Shown here: in pieces, positions 15,618 through 25,126 of the stretch | How positions within the stretch are numbered: the stretch's first letter is position 1 | Layout of the letters: each line of letters begins with the position of its first letter | Assembly: GCA_023247275.1 (NCBI GenBank) | Contig: JAHFGT010000013.1 | Coordinates: 1 to 42,426 of the forward strand | Reading direction: 5' to 3' | Length of the DNA: 42,426 nt | Source: Candidatus Omnitrophota bacterium | GTDB taxonomy: Bacteria > Omnitrophota > Gorgyraeia > Aquiviventales > Aquiviventaceae | The notes under the pieces: generated by a model | The model's input: the letters and a program-made list of their open reading frames with translations, nothing else | Databases searched by the model: none | What the model was told of the DNA's origin: nothing | Program-made: the position numbers and the translations under genes

Positions 15618-16609
15618 CATCCACGCGCGTCGCTGGACAAAGCCGCGCCGAGCGACGGCGCGCCGGTGTGCGCCAGCAGCACTAGCTGCTCGCACAACAG
15701 CTCATAGGAGATCCCGGCACACGCGGCGGCCTTGGGGAGCAGACTTGTGGGCGTGAATCCAGGGATGGTGTTGACCTCCAAGAGCACCGGGCGATTCGCC
15801 TGATCCAAAATCAGGTCAGCCCGCGAGAGGTGTCGGCAACCGAGCGCGTGGTGCGCAGCCAAACCAGCGGCCTGGACCGCGCGCGCGACCGAGTCCGGAA
15901 CCGGGGCCGGGACCAGATAGTCGGTCGCCCCGGTCGTATATTTGGCGGTAAAATCGAAGAACGGCTGTCGCGGCCGAATCTCGACCACCGGCAATGGTTG
16001 CTCAGCCAACACGCCCACCGTCAGTTCACGGCCGATGACGAACGCTTCCACGACCACCATCGATCCATACTGGGCCGCGACCTGGATCGCCGGCTCAAGG
16101 TCATCGCAGGCATGCACGATCGAAACCCCAAGGCTTGACCCTTGACAGTTCGGCTTGACGACTAACGGATAGCTCAGACACTCCAGGGCGCGCCACGCTG
16201 GCTCTGTGACTGGCACCTCCACGGCGACCCAGGGGGGAACGCACAATCCAGCGCTTGCACAGCGCCGACGCGAGGCGATTTTATCCATCCCCAGCCGGCT
16301 AGCCACTGGATCTGACCCGGTATAGGCCAGCAGCAGCTCTTCGCAGAGCTGCTGCACCGTCCCATCTTCACCGAACGGGCCATGCAAGGCGATGAACACG
16401 ACATCCGGCGCTGAGCGTTGCAGCGCGTGGCGGGTCCAGTCAACTGCTGCCACAAAATCGATGGCCTTGGGAATCAGCACCGGTTCGACCGACCAGCCAC
16501 GCCGGGCCAACGCCTGCAGCACACCCTGCCCGCTCTTCAACGAGATGTCATGCTCGCCTGAGGGGCCGCCCATGGCGACCACAATCTTCAAGGATCGATC
16601 AATATTCAT
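15617..16609 (-). CDS. ddl: D-alanine--D-alanine ligase
   Basis: Predicted 330 residues from the ATG at 16609 (a GTG directly before it is the alternative). Ddl joins two D-alanines with ATP for the UDP-MurNAc pentapeptide. The ATP-grasp family motifs are present: VAMGGPSGEHDISLKSG at the N-terminus, FIALHGPFGEDGTVQ, PLVVKPNCQGSSLGVS, and the metal-binding LLEVNTIPGFTPTSLLPKAA near the end. It lies between murB and ftsQ, as in many dcw clusters. Confidence 0.95.
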   Translation of the reverse strand: MNIDRSLKIVVAMGGPSGEHDISLKSGQGVLQALARRGWSVEPVLIPKAIDFVAAVDWTRHALQRSAPDVVFIALHGPFGEDGTVQQLCEELLLAYTGSDPVASRLGMDKIASRRRCASAGLCVPPWVAVEVPVTEPAWRALECLSYPLVVKPNCQGSSLGVSIVHACDDLEPAIQVAAQYGSMVVVEAFVIGRELTVGVLAEQPLPVVEIRPRQPFFDFTAKYTTGATDYLVPAPVPDSVARAVQAAGLAAHHALGCRHLSRADLILDQANRPVLLEVNTIPGFTPTSLLPKAAACAGISYELLCEQLVLLAHTGAPSLGAALSSDARG

Positions 16610-16622
16610 CACGGACCGATTC

Positions 16623-16706
16623 GTGTACCGGTGTACAGGTGAACGAGTGAACGGGTAAAAACGTCAGACGCCCTGTGCATTCGTACCCCGTACACTGGTT
16701 CACCAC
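16623..16706. repeat. Octamer arrays, locus 2 (inverted pair between murB and ddl)
   Basis: Left arm 16623-16654 holds four octamers: gtgtaccg, gtgtacag, gtgaacga, gtgaacgg. The right arm, about 16680-16706, read on the other strand gives gtgaacca, gtgtacgg and a partial unit. The arms are separated by about 25 bp and can form an imperfect hairpin in the gap between murB and ddl. Confidence 0.75.
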
Positions 16707-16720
16707 TGAGCCTTTCTCAG

Positions 16721-17617
16721 TTACGCCCATCGGTTCCACTGTTCGCCGAGCAGCCGCAGTTCAGGCTCCAGCACCACGCCAGTCTCTTGTCGCACGCGTT
16801 GCTGGAGATGTTCCATCAGCGAGAGCACATCATCACAGGTGGCTTGTCCGACGTTGACGATGAAGTTGGCATGGCGAGCCGACACTTGCGCGTCGCCGAT
16901 CCGCGCCCCTTTCAACCCAAGCTGATCGATCAATCGACCCGCGCCGACGCCTGGGGGATTCTTGAAGGCGCACCCGGCCGATGGCAGTCGTGTATCCTGC
17001 GTGTTGTTGCGATAGGCTAAGGCTTGACGAATCCGTTCAGACGCCTGCTCCGGCGGGATCCGAGGAAACTCCAGTTCGACTTCAGCCATGATTCCTGGCT
17101 CGAGCGCTGCGTCGCGATATCGAAATTGCATCTGATCGCGCGACAGGGGGGTCACTGTCCCATCATATCGCACCAGACTCACCTGACGCACACATCGGCC
17201 GATGTCTTGCGCGTTCATGGCCACCGCCCCGCCGATCTGTCCGGGCAACCCGGCCAAGCTCTCTAGGTCACCCCAGCCATGCTGCGCCGCCAGATAGACC
17301 AGTCGCTGCGTCAAGAGCGCCGCCCCACACACCACGCGGGCGACGGCGGGTTCAGGCTGGGGCACATCGCGGACGATCCTGAACTCGCGCCCCAAATGGA
17401 TCGTCACCCCGCGGATTCCACGATCCGCGGCGAGCGTATTCGTTCCCCCGCCGACGACTGAGACCGGCAGGCCAGCCTGGTGCGCCTCGCGCAGCACGCG
17501 GATCAGTTCGTTGATAGTCGACGGTTCGGCAAACCACTCGGCCGGGCCGCCGATGCGGAAGCTCGTATGGTCAGCGAACGGTTCGTTGCGGCGGACGCAG
17601 TGTGGCGGCCAGGTCAT
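16721..17617 (-). CDS. murB: UDP-N-acetylenolpyruvoylglucosamine reductase
   Basis: Predicted 298 residues from the ATG at 17617 (MTWPPHCVRRNEPFADHTSF); the frame extends further but that part lies within murC. MurB uses FAD and NADPH to make UDP-MurNAc. Visible are HTSFRIGGPAEWF, the FAD-binding VVGGGTNTLAADRGIRG, GLPGQIGGAVAMNA, and the type I C-terminus RLPSAGCAFKNPPG with the serine proton donor and the following ARHANFIVN. It overlaps murC by 47 bp, with GGAG upstream. Confidence 0.93.
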   Translation of the reverse strand: MTWPPHCVRRNEPFADHTSFRIGGPAEWFAEPSTINELIRVLREAHQAGLPVSVVGGGTNTLAADRGIRGVTIHLGREFRIVRDVPQPEPAVARVVCGAALLTQRLVYLAAQHGWGDLESLAGLPGQIGGAVAMNAQDIGRCVRQVSLVRYDGTVTPLSRDQMQFRYRDAALEPGIMAEVELEFPRIPPEQASERIRQALAYRNNTQDTRLPSAGCAFKNPPGVGAGRLIDQLGLKGARIGDAQVSARHANFIVNVGQATCDDVLSLMEHLQQRVRQETGVVLEPELRLLGEQWNRWA

Positions 17618-18980
17618 GGCACAGTTCTCCGATGTCGCCTGCTCCGAGAAAGAAAATGGTGTCCCCGGGCTGCGCAATTCGCCCGACGTACGATGAGAGC
17701 TCAAGCTTGGGCACATACCGGACACAGGGATGGCCTTGATCCTTGATCAGCCCGGCCAGCCGTTCGCCAGAGACGCCAGGGATCGGCGGCTCAAATGCGC
17801 CATAGATATCGGTCACGATGACGCCATCAGCCCGCTCAAAGCAGGTGCTGAATTCGCGCTCGAGCGACTGCGTGCGGCTGAACCGATGCGGCTGAAACAC
17901 GACCAGGCGGTGGCGACTCCTCATCGTATCCGCTGCCAAGGTGGCACGAATTTCTGACGGGTGGTGCGCGTAGTCTTCAACGAACCAGATATCGCCTGGT
18001 AATCGCAGCACTTGAAACCGTCGCCCCGTCCCCTGGAACGCAGCCAGCGCCTCTTTCACCGTGATCATGGGAATCTCAAGGGCGAGCCCCAAACTGACAA
18101 TCGCCAGCGCATTGAGGACGTTATGCTGGCCTGGCACTTGGAGCGCAAAGAACCCGAGGGACCGGCCGCGATGCCGCACCTCAAACCGGCTGCCGTGGTC
18201 GCGCAGCGCGACGCGCCGGACGGTCACGTCAGCCTCAGGCCGAACCCCATAGCTGATCTGCGATCGGTGCATCAACACCTCCCGAACCAACGGATCATCG
18301 ATGCAGCGGATCAGGATCCCGCTCGGCGTGATCTGGGTCACGAATTGTTCAAAGGCGGCGATCAACCGATCAAAGGTCTGATAGTGGTTCAGGTGCTCGC
18401 GATCGATATTGGTAACGATGGCAATCTTCGGCGACAGATGGAGAAACGAGCTGTCTGATTCGTCGCTTTCGGCGACGACATAGGTCCCAGACCCGGCCCG
18501 CGCATTGGTACCCATCGACAACATCACCCCACCAACCACGACGGTCGGATCCCATCCAGCCTGAAGGAGTAGCTGCGCGGCCATGCCTGACGTTGTGGTC
18601 TTCCCATGTGCGCCGGCGACGGCCACGAGCCGCTGTCCGGCGGATAATGCCGCGAGCAGTTCCCCGCGACTGAGGACCATGATTCCGCGCGCGCGCGCCG
18701 CGGCCAGTTCTGGCTCTTGGCTTGAGACCGCCGCGCTATACACCAGCACATCCAGTTGATCCGGTAAGTGGGTTGGCTCATGGCCGGCGGTGACCACCGC
18801 GCCTTGCTCCTGCAGCCGACGCGCCATACTGTTGAGTTTGGTATCACAACCGGAGACCACGCAGCCTCGGCTCAGACAGATCGAGGCCAACCCGCTCATG
18901 CCGATTCCTCCCACGCCCATGAAATGCATGCGCAGCCCGGCGTGCAGCAGTGGCCAACGAGATGGCGCGGGGCGACTCAT
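17571..18980 (-). CDS. murC: UDP-N-acetylmuramate--L-alanine ligase
   Basis: Predicted 469 residues, usual for MurC. It adds L-Ala to UDP-MurNAc with ATP. The N-terminal Rossmann motif MHFMGVGGIGMSGLASICL, the P-loop VAGAHGKTTTSGMAAQ (residues about 120-135), the DESDSSFLHL segment and EDYAHHPSEIRATLAA are MurC hallmarks. ATGA overlap with the end of murG; 47-bp overlap with the start of murB. Confidence 0.95.
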   Translation of the reverse strand: MSRPAPSRWPLLHAGLRMHFMGVGGIGMSGLASICLSRGCVVSGCDTKLNSMARRLQEQGAVVTAGHEPTHLPDQLDVLVYSAAVSSQEPELAAARARGIMVLSRGELLAALSAGQRLVAVAGAHGKTTTSGMAAQLLLQAGWDPTVVVGGVMLSMGTNARAGSGTYVVAESDESDSSFLHLSPKIAIVTNIDREHLNHYQTFDRLIAAFEQFVTQITPSGILIRCIDDPLVREVLMHRSQISYGVRPEADVTVRRVALRDHGSRFEVRHRGRSLGFFALQVPGQHNVLNALAIVSLGLALEIPMITVKEALAAFQGTGRRFQVLRLPGDIWFVEDYAHHPSEIRATLAADTMRSRHRLVVFQPHRFSRTQSLEREFSTCFERADGVIVTDIYGAFEPPIPGVSGERLAGLIKDQGHPCVRYVPKLELSSYVGRIAQPGDTIFFLGAGDIGELCHDLAATLRPPQRTVR

Positions 18981-20149
18981 GACCAGACGATCCGCGTATG
19001 CGGGCTCGCCGCGAGTGCCAGGATCATGTGCGTGAGCCGTTCGGCTGCCCCAGCGGAATGCAAACTGCGCATCTGCTCACCCATGCGGCGTCGCAGCGTT
19101 GGGTCATCGAGCACGCGTTGAATCGTGTCCGTCAATCGGGCGGGCGTCGCTTGAGATTCCTCGATGACGAACCCGCCGCCGGCCGCAGCGACGACATGGG
19201 CATTCGCCCGTTGATGTCCGGCGGCATGCGGATACGGAATCAGCAGTGCTGGGATGCCGCATTGCGCCAGTTCGGCCACGGTCGAAGCGCCTGACCGGGC
19301 CACCGCCATATCGGCCATAGCATACGCTTGCTGCATCTCGACCAGATAGGGCGCGACCCAGGCGCTGACGCCGTGATTCGCATGGAGATCACGGACCATG
19401 CGCTCATCGCGCTGGCCGGTCAGATGAATGAGCTGGTAGGTGTGGCGTTGGGCCGGCGTCCAACACGCCACCGCCTCGCAGAGGAGTCGATTCAGCGCCC
19501 GAGCCCCTTGGCTGCCGCCAAGCACTAAGACCGTGGGACGCTGCAGATCCAACCCGAACCGGTGCGCAGCGTGTTCGCGTGATCCTGAAGCAATGGCTGG
19601 TCGCACCGGCATTCCGGTCATGACGGTCGGCCGACCCTGCACCATCGATTCGGTTTGCGCAAACGACACGGCCACCTGATCCACCCACCGGGTGAGTAGG
19701 CGGTTTGCCCGGCCGAGCTGCACATTCTGCTCGTGCAGCAGACAGGGGATCATCCGCCGGTTGCCGGGTCGACCTGATCCGGGCGAATCCACTTTGCCGC
19801 GTAGCCGCGCTGCCAAGACCACCGGAGCTGAGACCCATCCGCCAAACCCGACGACAATGTCCGGAGCAAACGTGTCAAAACATCGCGTCGCCCGGCGCCA
19901 CAACTGCCCGCAGGCCCAGAGCCGCCCGGCCAAGCTCGCACACCGTTGCAATGGAATCGGATCCACCTCCACCGCGGCCTGGCTGGCAGACGCTGCCAAC
20001 GCCCCAGCCAATGGCGCGGTGGCGGCCCGCTGGGCATACCACACCTTCGTCGTCGCGCCGGCTTTGCTCAGCGCCGTCGCCACTTCGAGCGCTGGGATGA
20101 GATGCCCGCCACTCCCCTCGGCAATCAAGAGCACGTTCGGCCGATTCAT
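18977..20149 (-). CDS. murG: UDP-GlcNAc:lipid-pyrophosphoryl-MurNAc-pentapeptide GlcNAc transferase
   Basis: Predicted 390 residues from the ATG at 20149, which overlaps the ftsW stop (ATGA); a much longer open frame upstream is an overlap with ftsW. MurG makes lipid II from lipid I on the inner face of the membrane. GSGGHLIPALEVATAL near residue 13 is the glycine-rich donor loop, VVGFGGWVSAPVVLAA follows, and VLGGSQGARALNRL and SGASTVAELAQCGIPALLIP belong to the UDP-GlcNAc-binding C-domain. Confidence 0.93.
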   Translation of the reverse strand: MNRPNVLLIAEGSGGHLIPALEVATALSKAGATTKVWYAQRAATAPLAGALAASASQAAVEVDPIPLQRCASLAGRLWACGQLWRRATRCFDTFAPDIVVGFGGWVSAPVVLAARLRGKVDSPGSGRPGNRRMIPCLLHEQNVQLGRANRLLTRWVDQVAVSFAQTESMVQGRPTVMTGMPVRPAIASGSREHAAHRFGLDLQRPTVLVLGGSQGARALNRLLCEAVACWTPAQRHTYQLIHLTGQRDERMVRDLHANHGVSAWVAPYLVEMQQAYAMADMAVARSGASTVAELAQCGIPALLIPYPHAAGHQRANAHVVAAAGGGFVIEESQATPARLTDTIQRVLDDPTLRRRMGEQMRSLHSAGAAERLTHMILALAASPHTRIVWS

Positions 20150-21264
20150 CGCCCCTCGAGCGTCAGGGGTTGCCTGGCCACACTCGACGCACGGCTCGCC
20201 TGAAAGATCAAGGCGCAAATCACCAGATTCATCACCATCGAACTGCCGCCATACGAGATCATCGGGAGCGGCAATCCCTTGGTTGGCATTAACCCGGTGA
20301 CGACCGCCATATGGATGATCGCTTTCAGCCCAACCAACCCCACACATCCGCACACCAAATACTTGCTGAAGAGGTCTTGCGCGGCCAGCGCGATCCGAAA
20401 TCCGCAGGTCAGAAAGAGCGCAAACAGTCCAATGATGGCGGTCGTCCCCACCAACCCCAGCTCTTCTCCGATAATGGCGAAAATAAAATCGGTGTGCGCG
20501 CTGGGCAGATAGAACAACCGTTGGAGCGAGCCGCCAGCCCCGACACCAGTCAATCCACCGCTGGCGAGCGAAAAGTATGACTGGAGGATTTGATAGCCGC
20601 TGCCTTGCGGATCCTGCCACGGATTGACGAACGCGAGGATTCGTCGGCGACGATACTCATGGCCGGCAATGAGGAACACCAGCGTGACTGCCGCGAGCGC
20701 CACCAGCCCCACCAGATACGGCCAGCGGACCTTGGCCACACTCAACAGTAACATCGCCACCGCGCCCATCGCAATCGCCGTACCGAGATCCGGCTGGATG
20801 AGCACCAACCCGGCCATGAGCCCGGTCACCAAGAGCGGAGGCAACAACCCTTTGCCGAGCGCATTGATCTGGCCGGCTTTGCGGGCTAACAAATCCGCGA
20901 GATAGATCACCAGCGACACCTGTGCGAACTCAGAGGGTTGCAGGCTGAACCGTCCGAACCGAAACCACCGACGAGCCCCGCCAACCTCTTGGCCAAAGAA
21001 CCAGATCAAGACCAACAGGACAATACTCATCAGGACCAACCACCGGCCGGACTGGCGCAGCCGATCAAATGGGACCATGAGGCACACCAACCCAGCGGTG
21101 AGGCCGCAGACGATCGCAATCGCATGGTTGACCACAAACCGCAAGGTCATCCCGTACATCGCCTGGGAAGCCATCGAACTGGCTGAGTAGACCGCCACCG
21201 CCCCAATCCCGAGCAACGCACAGATAATGATTAACAGCGTCTGACGCAGCTGCCGCGGCGTCAT
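20146..21264 (-). CDS. ftsW: Lipid II polymerase FtsW (SEDS family)
   Basis: Predicted 372 residues from the ATG at 21264, which overlaps the murD stop (ATGA); a GTG at 21276 is an alternative. SEDS proteins polymerise lipid II at the septum with FtsI. About ten transmembrane helices are visible, with the conserved GGARRWFRFG ... LQPSEFAQ segment, LIQPDLGTAI, and GLTGVGAGGSLQRLFYLPSAHTDFIFAIIGEELG (in two parts), ending PMISYGGSSMVMNLV. The context between murD and murG supports FtsW over RodA. Confidence 0.95.
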   Translation of the reverse strand: MTPRQLRQTLLIIICALLGIGAVAVYSASSMASQAMYGMTLRFVVNHAIAIVCGLTAGLVCLMVPFDRLRQSGRWLVLMSIVLLVLIWFFGQEVGGARRWFRFGRFSLQPSEFAQVSLVIYLADLLARKAGQINALGKGLLPPLLVTGLMAGLVLIQPDLGTAIAMGAVAMLLLSVAKVRWPYLVGLVALAAVTLVFLIAGHEYRRRRILAFVNPWQDPQGSGYQILQSYFSLASGGLTGVGAGGSLQRLFYLPSAHTDFIFAIIGEELGLVGTTAIIGLFALFLTCGFRIALAAQDLFSKYLVCGCVGLVGLKAIIHMAVVTGLMPTKGLPLPMISYGGSSMVMNLVICALIFQASRASSVARQPLTLEGR

Positions 21265-22637
21265 CGTGTCGGACACAGCGCGCGGGGCGCTCCCTTCAGG
21301 GTCTGCACAAGATGCTTAAAGACGCGGCCGCGCTCTTCGAAGTCGCTGAACATATCAAAGCTGGCACACGCCGGAGAAAACAGCACCGTCGAGCCAGGCG
21401 GCGCCAGATCGAGCGCGACCTGAATCGCCTCATCCAGCGTCGGGCTCTCCCTGACGATGGTCGAGCCATTGAAGAGCGGTCGGAGCCGACTACGCGACTC
21501 GCCGATCAAGACAATGCCCTTGACGCGCGAATCATGGAGCGCCTCGATGAGCGTCGAGAACTCCAACCCCTTGTCCCGTCCGCCAATAATCACGACGACG
21601 TCGCCGCGGGTTTGCGCCAAGGCATAGAGCAGGCTGTCCGGTGTGGTCGATTTAGAATCGTTGATCCATCGGACCCCACGGATCGTCGTGACCGGCTCAA
21701 GCCGGTGCTCCAACCCTTTGAACGCGCGAATCACTTGCCAGGTCAACGGATCCGGGACATTGAGGAGTCGGGCCACCTGCAACACCGCCTGCGCTCCTGG
21801 GGTCAACGATCGCAGCGTCTGGTCAGCCAGCGCCAATGTCGGCGGGTTGGCTCGGGCCGCACCAAACCAGACCAGTCGCGCATGCAGGTGGTTGGCCAGC
21901 GCCACAATGCGAGAATCCGCAGCATTGAGCACCGCCCAATCCTCCGGCGTTTGACACTGAAACATCCGAGCCTTGGCCGCGAGATAGGCGTCTGGATCGT
22001 CGTGCCGATCCAAGTGGTTGGTGCCAATGTTGAGCAAGACGCTGATCTTCGGACGGAACCGGGTGCACAGCAGCAGTTGGAATGAGCTGACCTCAACCAC
22101 CGCGATGGTCCGCGGCGTCAAACGATCCAACACCGATGAGAACGGGAGGCCAAGGTTGCCGCAGGCCACCGCCGCACGGCCAGCCGCTTGCAACACCTGT
22201 GCGAGAAGGGTGACGGCCGTACTTTTGCCGTTGGTGCCGGTGACCGCGATGATTGGCGAACGACAGAACGAGAAGGCGAGCTCGATTTCACTCAGGAGAG
22301 GGACAGCCTGGTGTAGCGCCCATTGGATCGGCAGGCTGGATTCAGGAACGCCGGGGCTCACGACGACCAGTTCAGCGCCGTCGAGAAACCGCTTGGAGTG
22401 GCCGCCGATTTCCAGACGCTCCACCCCTTGCTGGTGCAGCCTCTGGCGGACCGATTCCACCTGTGACCCGCGGCGTGAATCGGTGGCGCGCACCTCGCAA
22501 CCGGCCTGCCGCAAGAGCGTCAGTGCTGCCACCCCGCTGCGTCCAAGGCCGACGACAGCGACGCGGCGTCCTGTCCAGGACGCTCCCCACACATCCGTCA
22601 GGGAACTCTCAGCAGCGCACGCAATCACGGTTGTCAT
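21261..22637 (-). CDS. murD: UDP-N-acetylmuramoyl-L-alanine--D-glutamate ligase
   Basis: Predicted 458 residues from an ATG at 22637 (GTG just before it is possible). MurD adds D-Glu to UDP-MurNAc-L-Ala. Motifs: VAVVGLGRSGVAALTLLRQ (Rossmann-like), P-loop VTGTNGKSTAVTLLAQ, LNIGTNHLDRH, and FKGLEHRLEPV followed by WINDSKSTTPDSLL, all typical of MurD. The hydrophobic-poor 19-residue start (TTVIACAAESSLTDVWGASW) is longer than in most family members. Confidence 0.95.
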   Translation of the reverse strand: MTTVIACAAESSLTDVWGASWTGRRVAVVGLGRSGVAALTLLRQAGCEVRATDSRRGSQVESVRQRLHQQGVERLEIGGHSKRFLDGAELVVVSPGVPESSLPIQWALHQAVPLLSEIELAFSFCRSPIIAVTGTNGKSTAVTLLAQVLQAAGRAAVACGNLGLPFSSVLDRLTPRTIAVVEVSSFQLLLCTRFRPKISVLLNIGTNHLDRHDDPDAYLAAKARMFQCQTPEDWAVLNAADSRIVALANHLHARLVWFGAARANPPTLALADQTLRSLTPGAQAVLQVARLLNVPDPLTWQVIRAFKGLEHRLEPVTTIRGVRWINDSKSTTPDSLLYALAQTRGDVVVIIGGRDKGLEFSTLIEALHDSRVKGIVLIGESRSRLRPLFNGSTIVRESPTLDEAIQVALDLAPPGSTVLFSPACASFDMFSDFEERGRVFKHLVQTLKGAPRALCPTR

Positions 22638-22698
22638 CACAATACCGAATCGTGCCCAGATGTCAACTGGTATCCGTCAGAGCTCATGGGAAAGATGC

Positions 22699-23691
22699 TT
22701 ATCCCAACACCCCGCGACTCAGCACGCAGAGGATCGCCAGCATCAGCGCCACCAACCAGAATCGCATGACCACGTGCGATTCATGCAGCCCGCCTAAGTG
22801 GACATGATGATGCAACGGGGCCACTCGAAACAGCCGATGACCACCGCGCCATCTGTAGGACGCCACCTGCAGCATCACTGACCCGGCTTCGGCCACGAAG
22901 ATGCCCCCGAGGATGAGCAGCCACAACGCCGTGTGGGTCAACAACGCCACCGCCCCCAGGCCGGCTCCTAAACCCAGCGCGCCCACATCGCCCATGAAGA
23001 TGCTGGCTGGAAAACTGTTGAACCAGAGAAATCCGATGCAGGCGCCGGCTAAACTGATGCACCACGTCGCCAGGCTGTGGCTGTGCTCATCGCCTTCCAG
23101 CGCCCAGATCCCCAGCACGGACAACGCGATCGCCACACAGCCGGCGGCCAGGCCATCCATTCCGTCAGTGAGATTGACCGCATGCGCGCTGCCGGCGAAA
23201 ACCAGCATCGCGCCCGGCACTGACCACCATCCCATATCCAGACCTCGACCCGTCCAGGGAATGTCCCATACGCGATGGACCGGGTTGCGAACAATCGCAG
23301 CCCCTAAGAGCGCCCCAATGGCCAGGGCGATGAACAGTTTTGGCCGGGTTCGAATCCCAAGGCCGTTGGGCTGAGCGAATTTCATCCAATCATCGGCTAA
23401 CCCAAGCCCGGCGGTCGCGAGGATCGCGCCGAACACCCACCAACCTTCCTGGGACCCGAGCGCGCCGCGCCACACGGCAACGGTGATCGCGGTCCCGAGG
23501 AGAAACAGTCCTCCCATCGTCGGGACTTGGCGCTTGGTGTGCTGGTAGGCCAACAGCGGCGGACAATCTTCATACCGGAGAGGCGCGAGTCGCTGCGTGC
23601 GCCCAAGCCACCTGACGACCGGGATCCCGGCGACCAGGCATGCGCCGAAGCTCAGCGCAAAGACGATGAGCATCTCACCGATGCTGCGCAT
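22699..23691 (-). CDS. mraY: Phospho-N-acetylmuramoyl-pentapeptide transferase
   Basis: Predicted 330 residues, about 30 shorter than E. coli MraY (360), mainly at the N-terminus. It transfers phospho-MurNAc-pentapeptide to undecaprenyl phosphate to give lipid I. Around ten transmembrane helices are visible. The catalytic aspartates lie in LGLADDWMKF, NLTDGMDGLA and FMGDVGALGLGAG; APLHHHVHLGG is the conserved histidine loop. It sits between murF and murD. Confidence 0.95.
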   Translation of the reverse strand: MRSIGEMLIVFALSFGACLVAGIPVVRWLGRTQRLAPLRYEDCPPLLAYQHTKRQVPTMGGLFLLGTAITVAVWRGALGSQEGWWVFGAILATAGLGLADDWMKFAQPNGLGIRTRPKLFIALAIGALLGAAIVRNPVHRVWDIPWTGRGLDMGWWSVPGAMLVFAGSAHAVNLTDGMDGLAAGCVAIALSVLGIWALEGDEHSHSLATWCISLAGACIGFLWFNSFPASIFMGDVGALGLGAGLGAVALLTHTALWLLILGGIFVAEAGSVMLQVASYRWRGGHRLFRVAPLHHHVHLGGLHESHVVMRFWLVALMLAILCVLSRGVLG

Positions 23692-23705
23692 GATGATCTG
23701 TGAGG

Positions 23706-25124
23706 CTACAATTGTCCACGGCTGGCCGGCTGGGTCAGAAACTCGGTCACTCGCTCCAGATTCAGCCGCCGTGAGCCCTTGACCAATACGCCGTCACCCG
23801 CTTTGATCATCGATGGTAGATCAGCGAGCAATTCCGGAACGGTGTGGTAGGTGGTGACCGCGTCAGGGCGTGTGTCGCTGGCTCCTTGCCGAACATGGCT
23901 GGCATGCTCTCCCACCGCCAGAATCGACTCGACGCCGAGCTTGGCGGCCAACCGACCGATCGCTTGATGGGCTGGTGCAGTGTACTCGCCGAGTTCCAGC
24001 ATGTCTCCGACGATGGCGACCCGTCGACGGACCGGCAATTCGCATAGCGTTTCTAAGGCCCGCGCCACCGAGAGCGGGTTCGCGTTGTAACAGTCGTTGA
24101 GGATCGTGACCCCATTGGCCTGCACCAGCTGGGAGCGCATCGGCACCGGCGAAAACGTGGCGAGCCGATCGCGGACGACCGACAAGGGCACGCCAATGGC
24201 CCAGGCGCAGGCGACGGCGGCCAGCATGTTTTCGACGTTGTGCACACCAACAATCGGCAGCCGCCACTGCGCCACATGATCTCGCAGCCGGACCGCCATG
24301 CCCTGCTCTGTACGTCGGATGTCCACCGCCTGGATATCGCATCGATCGGTGAGACCAAAGGTCACGATCCGCACCCCCGGCTTCAGGTATCGCGGAGCCT
24401 CGAGACAGATCTCCAGCTGATCGCCAGGCAGCACCACGGTGCCGTCGGCCGGGACGGCATCCAACAGCGACAACTTTTCATGCAGGACGCCCATCAGCGA
24501 GCCGAAGAATTCCAGGTGCACCGGCCCCACATTGGTCACGACGGCCAGATCCGGCTCAACGATCGACGCCAATCCGCTAATTTCGCCCGGATGGTTGGAC
24601 CCGAGCTCGACGACCGCGTATCGATGCAGCGGGTTCATCCGCAACAACGTGAGCGGCACACCGATGTGGTTGTTTTGCGTGCCGGCTGTCTTGAGCACTT
24701 GGTCCGGCGTCTCCAACACGTGCGCGATCAATTCTTTCGTGGTCGTCTTGCCACACGACCCGGTGACCGCGATCACCGGCCGGTCCAATTGTCGTCGACG
24801 GAACCGACCCAATTCAGCAAGGGCGCGGGTCGTGTCGTTGACCAGCACCAGGGGAACCGCGGCGACCGATTCGCTCAACACCACCGGGCGCGAGACGATC
24901 AGACAGGACGCGCCGCGCGCCACCGCCTCGTCGACAAAATGATGTCCGTCCAGCCTGGCGCCGCGGATGGCGACAAACACTTCGCCAGGCACCAGCGACC
25001 GAGAATTGATCGTGACTGGCCCCAGGGCGGTGCGAGGCCATCGGCCGGTCAGTTGACCGTTGGTGGCGCGGAGAATCTCTTCAATGGTCCACGTGAGGCC
25101 AGCCTGGTCCGTGAGCTGTGGCAT
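23706..25124 (-). CDS. murF: UDP-MurNAc-tripeptide--D-Ala-D-Ala ligase
   Basis: Predicted 472 residues from the ATG at 25124, two bases after the murE stop; a longer frame reaching 25166 would overlap murE. MurF adds D-Ala-D-Ala to the UDP-tripeptide. Motifs: INSRSLVPGEVFVAIRGARLDGHHFV, P-loop VTGSCGKTTTKELI (residues about 108-121), TQNNHIGVPLTLLRM, ELGSNHPGEI, and NDCYNANPLSVARAL, all MurF hallmarks. The C-terminal domain is complete. Confidence 0.95.
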   Translation of the reverse strand: MPQLTDQAGLTWTIEEILRATNGQLTGRWPRTALGPVTINSRSLVPGEVFVAIRGARLDGHHFVDEAVARGASCLIVSRPVVLSESVAAVPLVLVNDTTRALAELGRFRRRQLDRPVIAVTGSCGKTTTKELIAHVLETPDQVLKTAGTQNNHIGVPLTLLRMNPLHRYAVVELGSNHPGEISGLASIVEPDLAVVTNVGPVHLEFFGSLMGVLHEKLSLLDAVPADGTVVLPGDQLEICLEAPRYLKPGVRIVTFGLTDRCDIQAVDIRRTEQGMAVRLRDHVAQWRLPIVGVHNVENMLAAVACAWAIGVPLSVVRDRLATFSPVPMRSQLVQANGVTILNDCYNANPLSVARALETLCELPVRRRVAIVGDMLELGEYTAPAHQAIGRLAAKLGVESILAVGEHASHVRQGASDTRPDAVTTYHTVPELLADLPSMIKAGDGVLVKGSRRLNLERVTEFLTQPASRGQL

Positions 25125-25126
25125 GG

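Noticed and set aside
20150..20620. Open extension upstream of murG.
   Set aside because: It lies entirely within ftsW; the ATG at 20149 in the ATGA overlap gives a normal MurG start.
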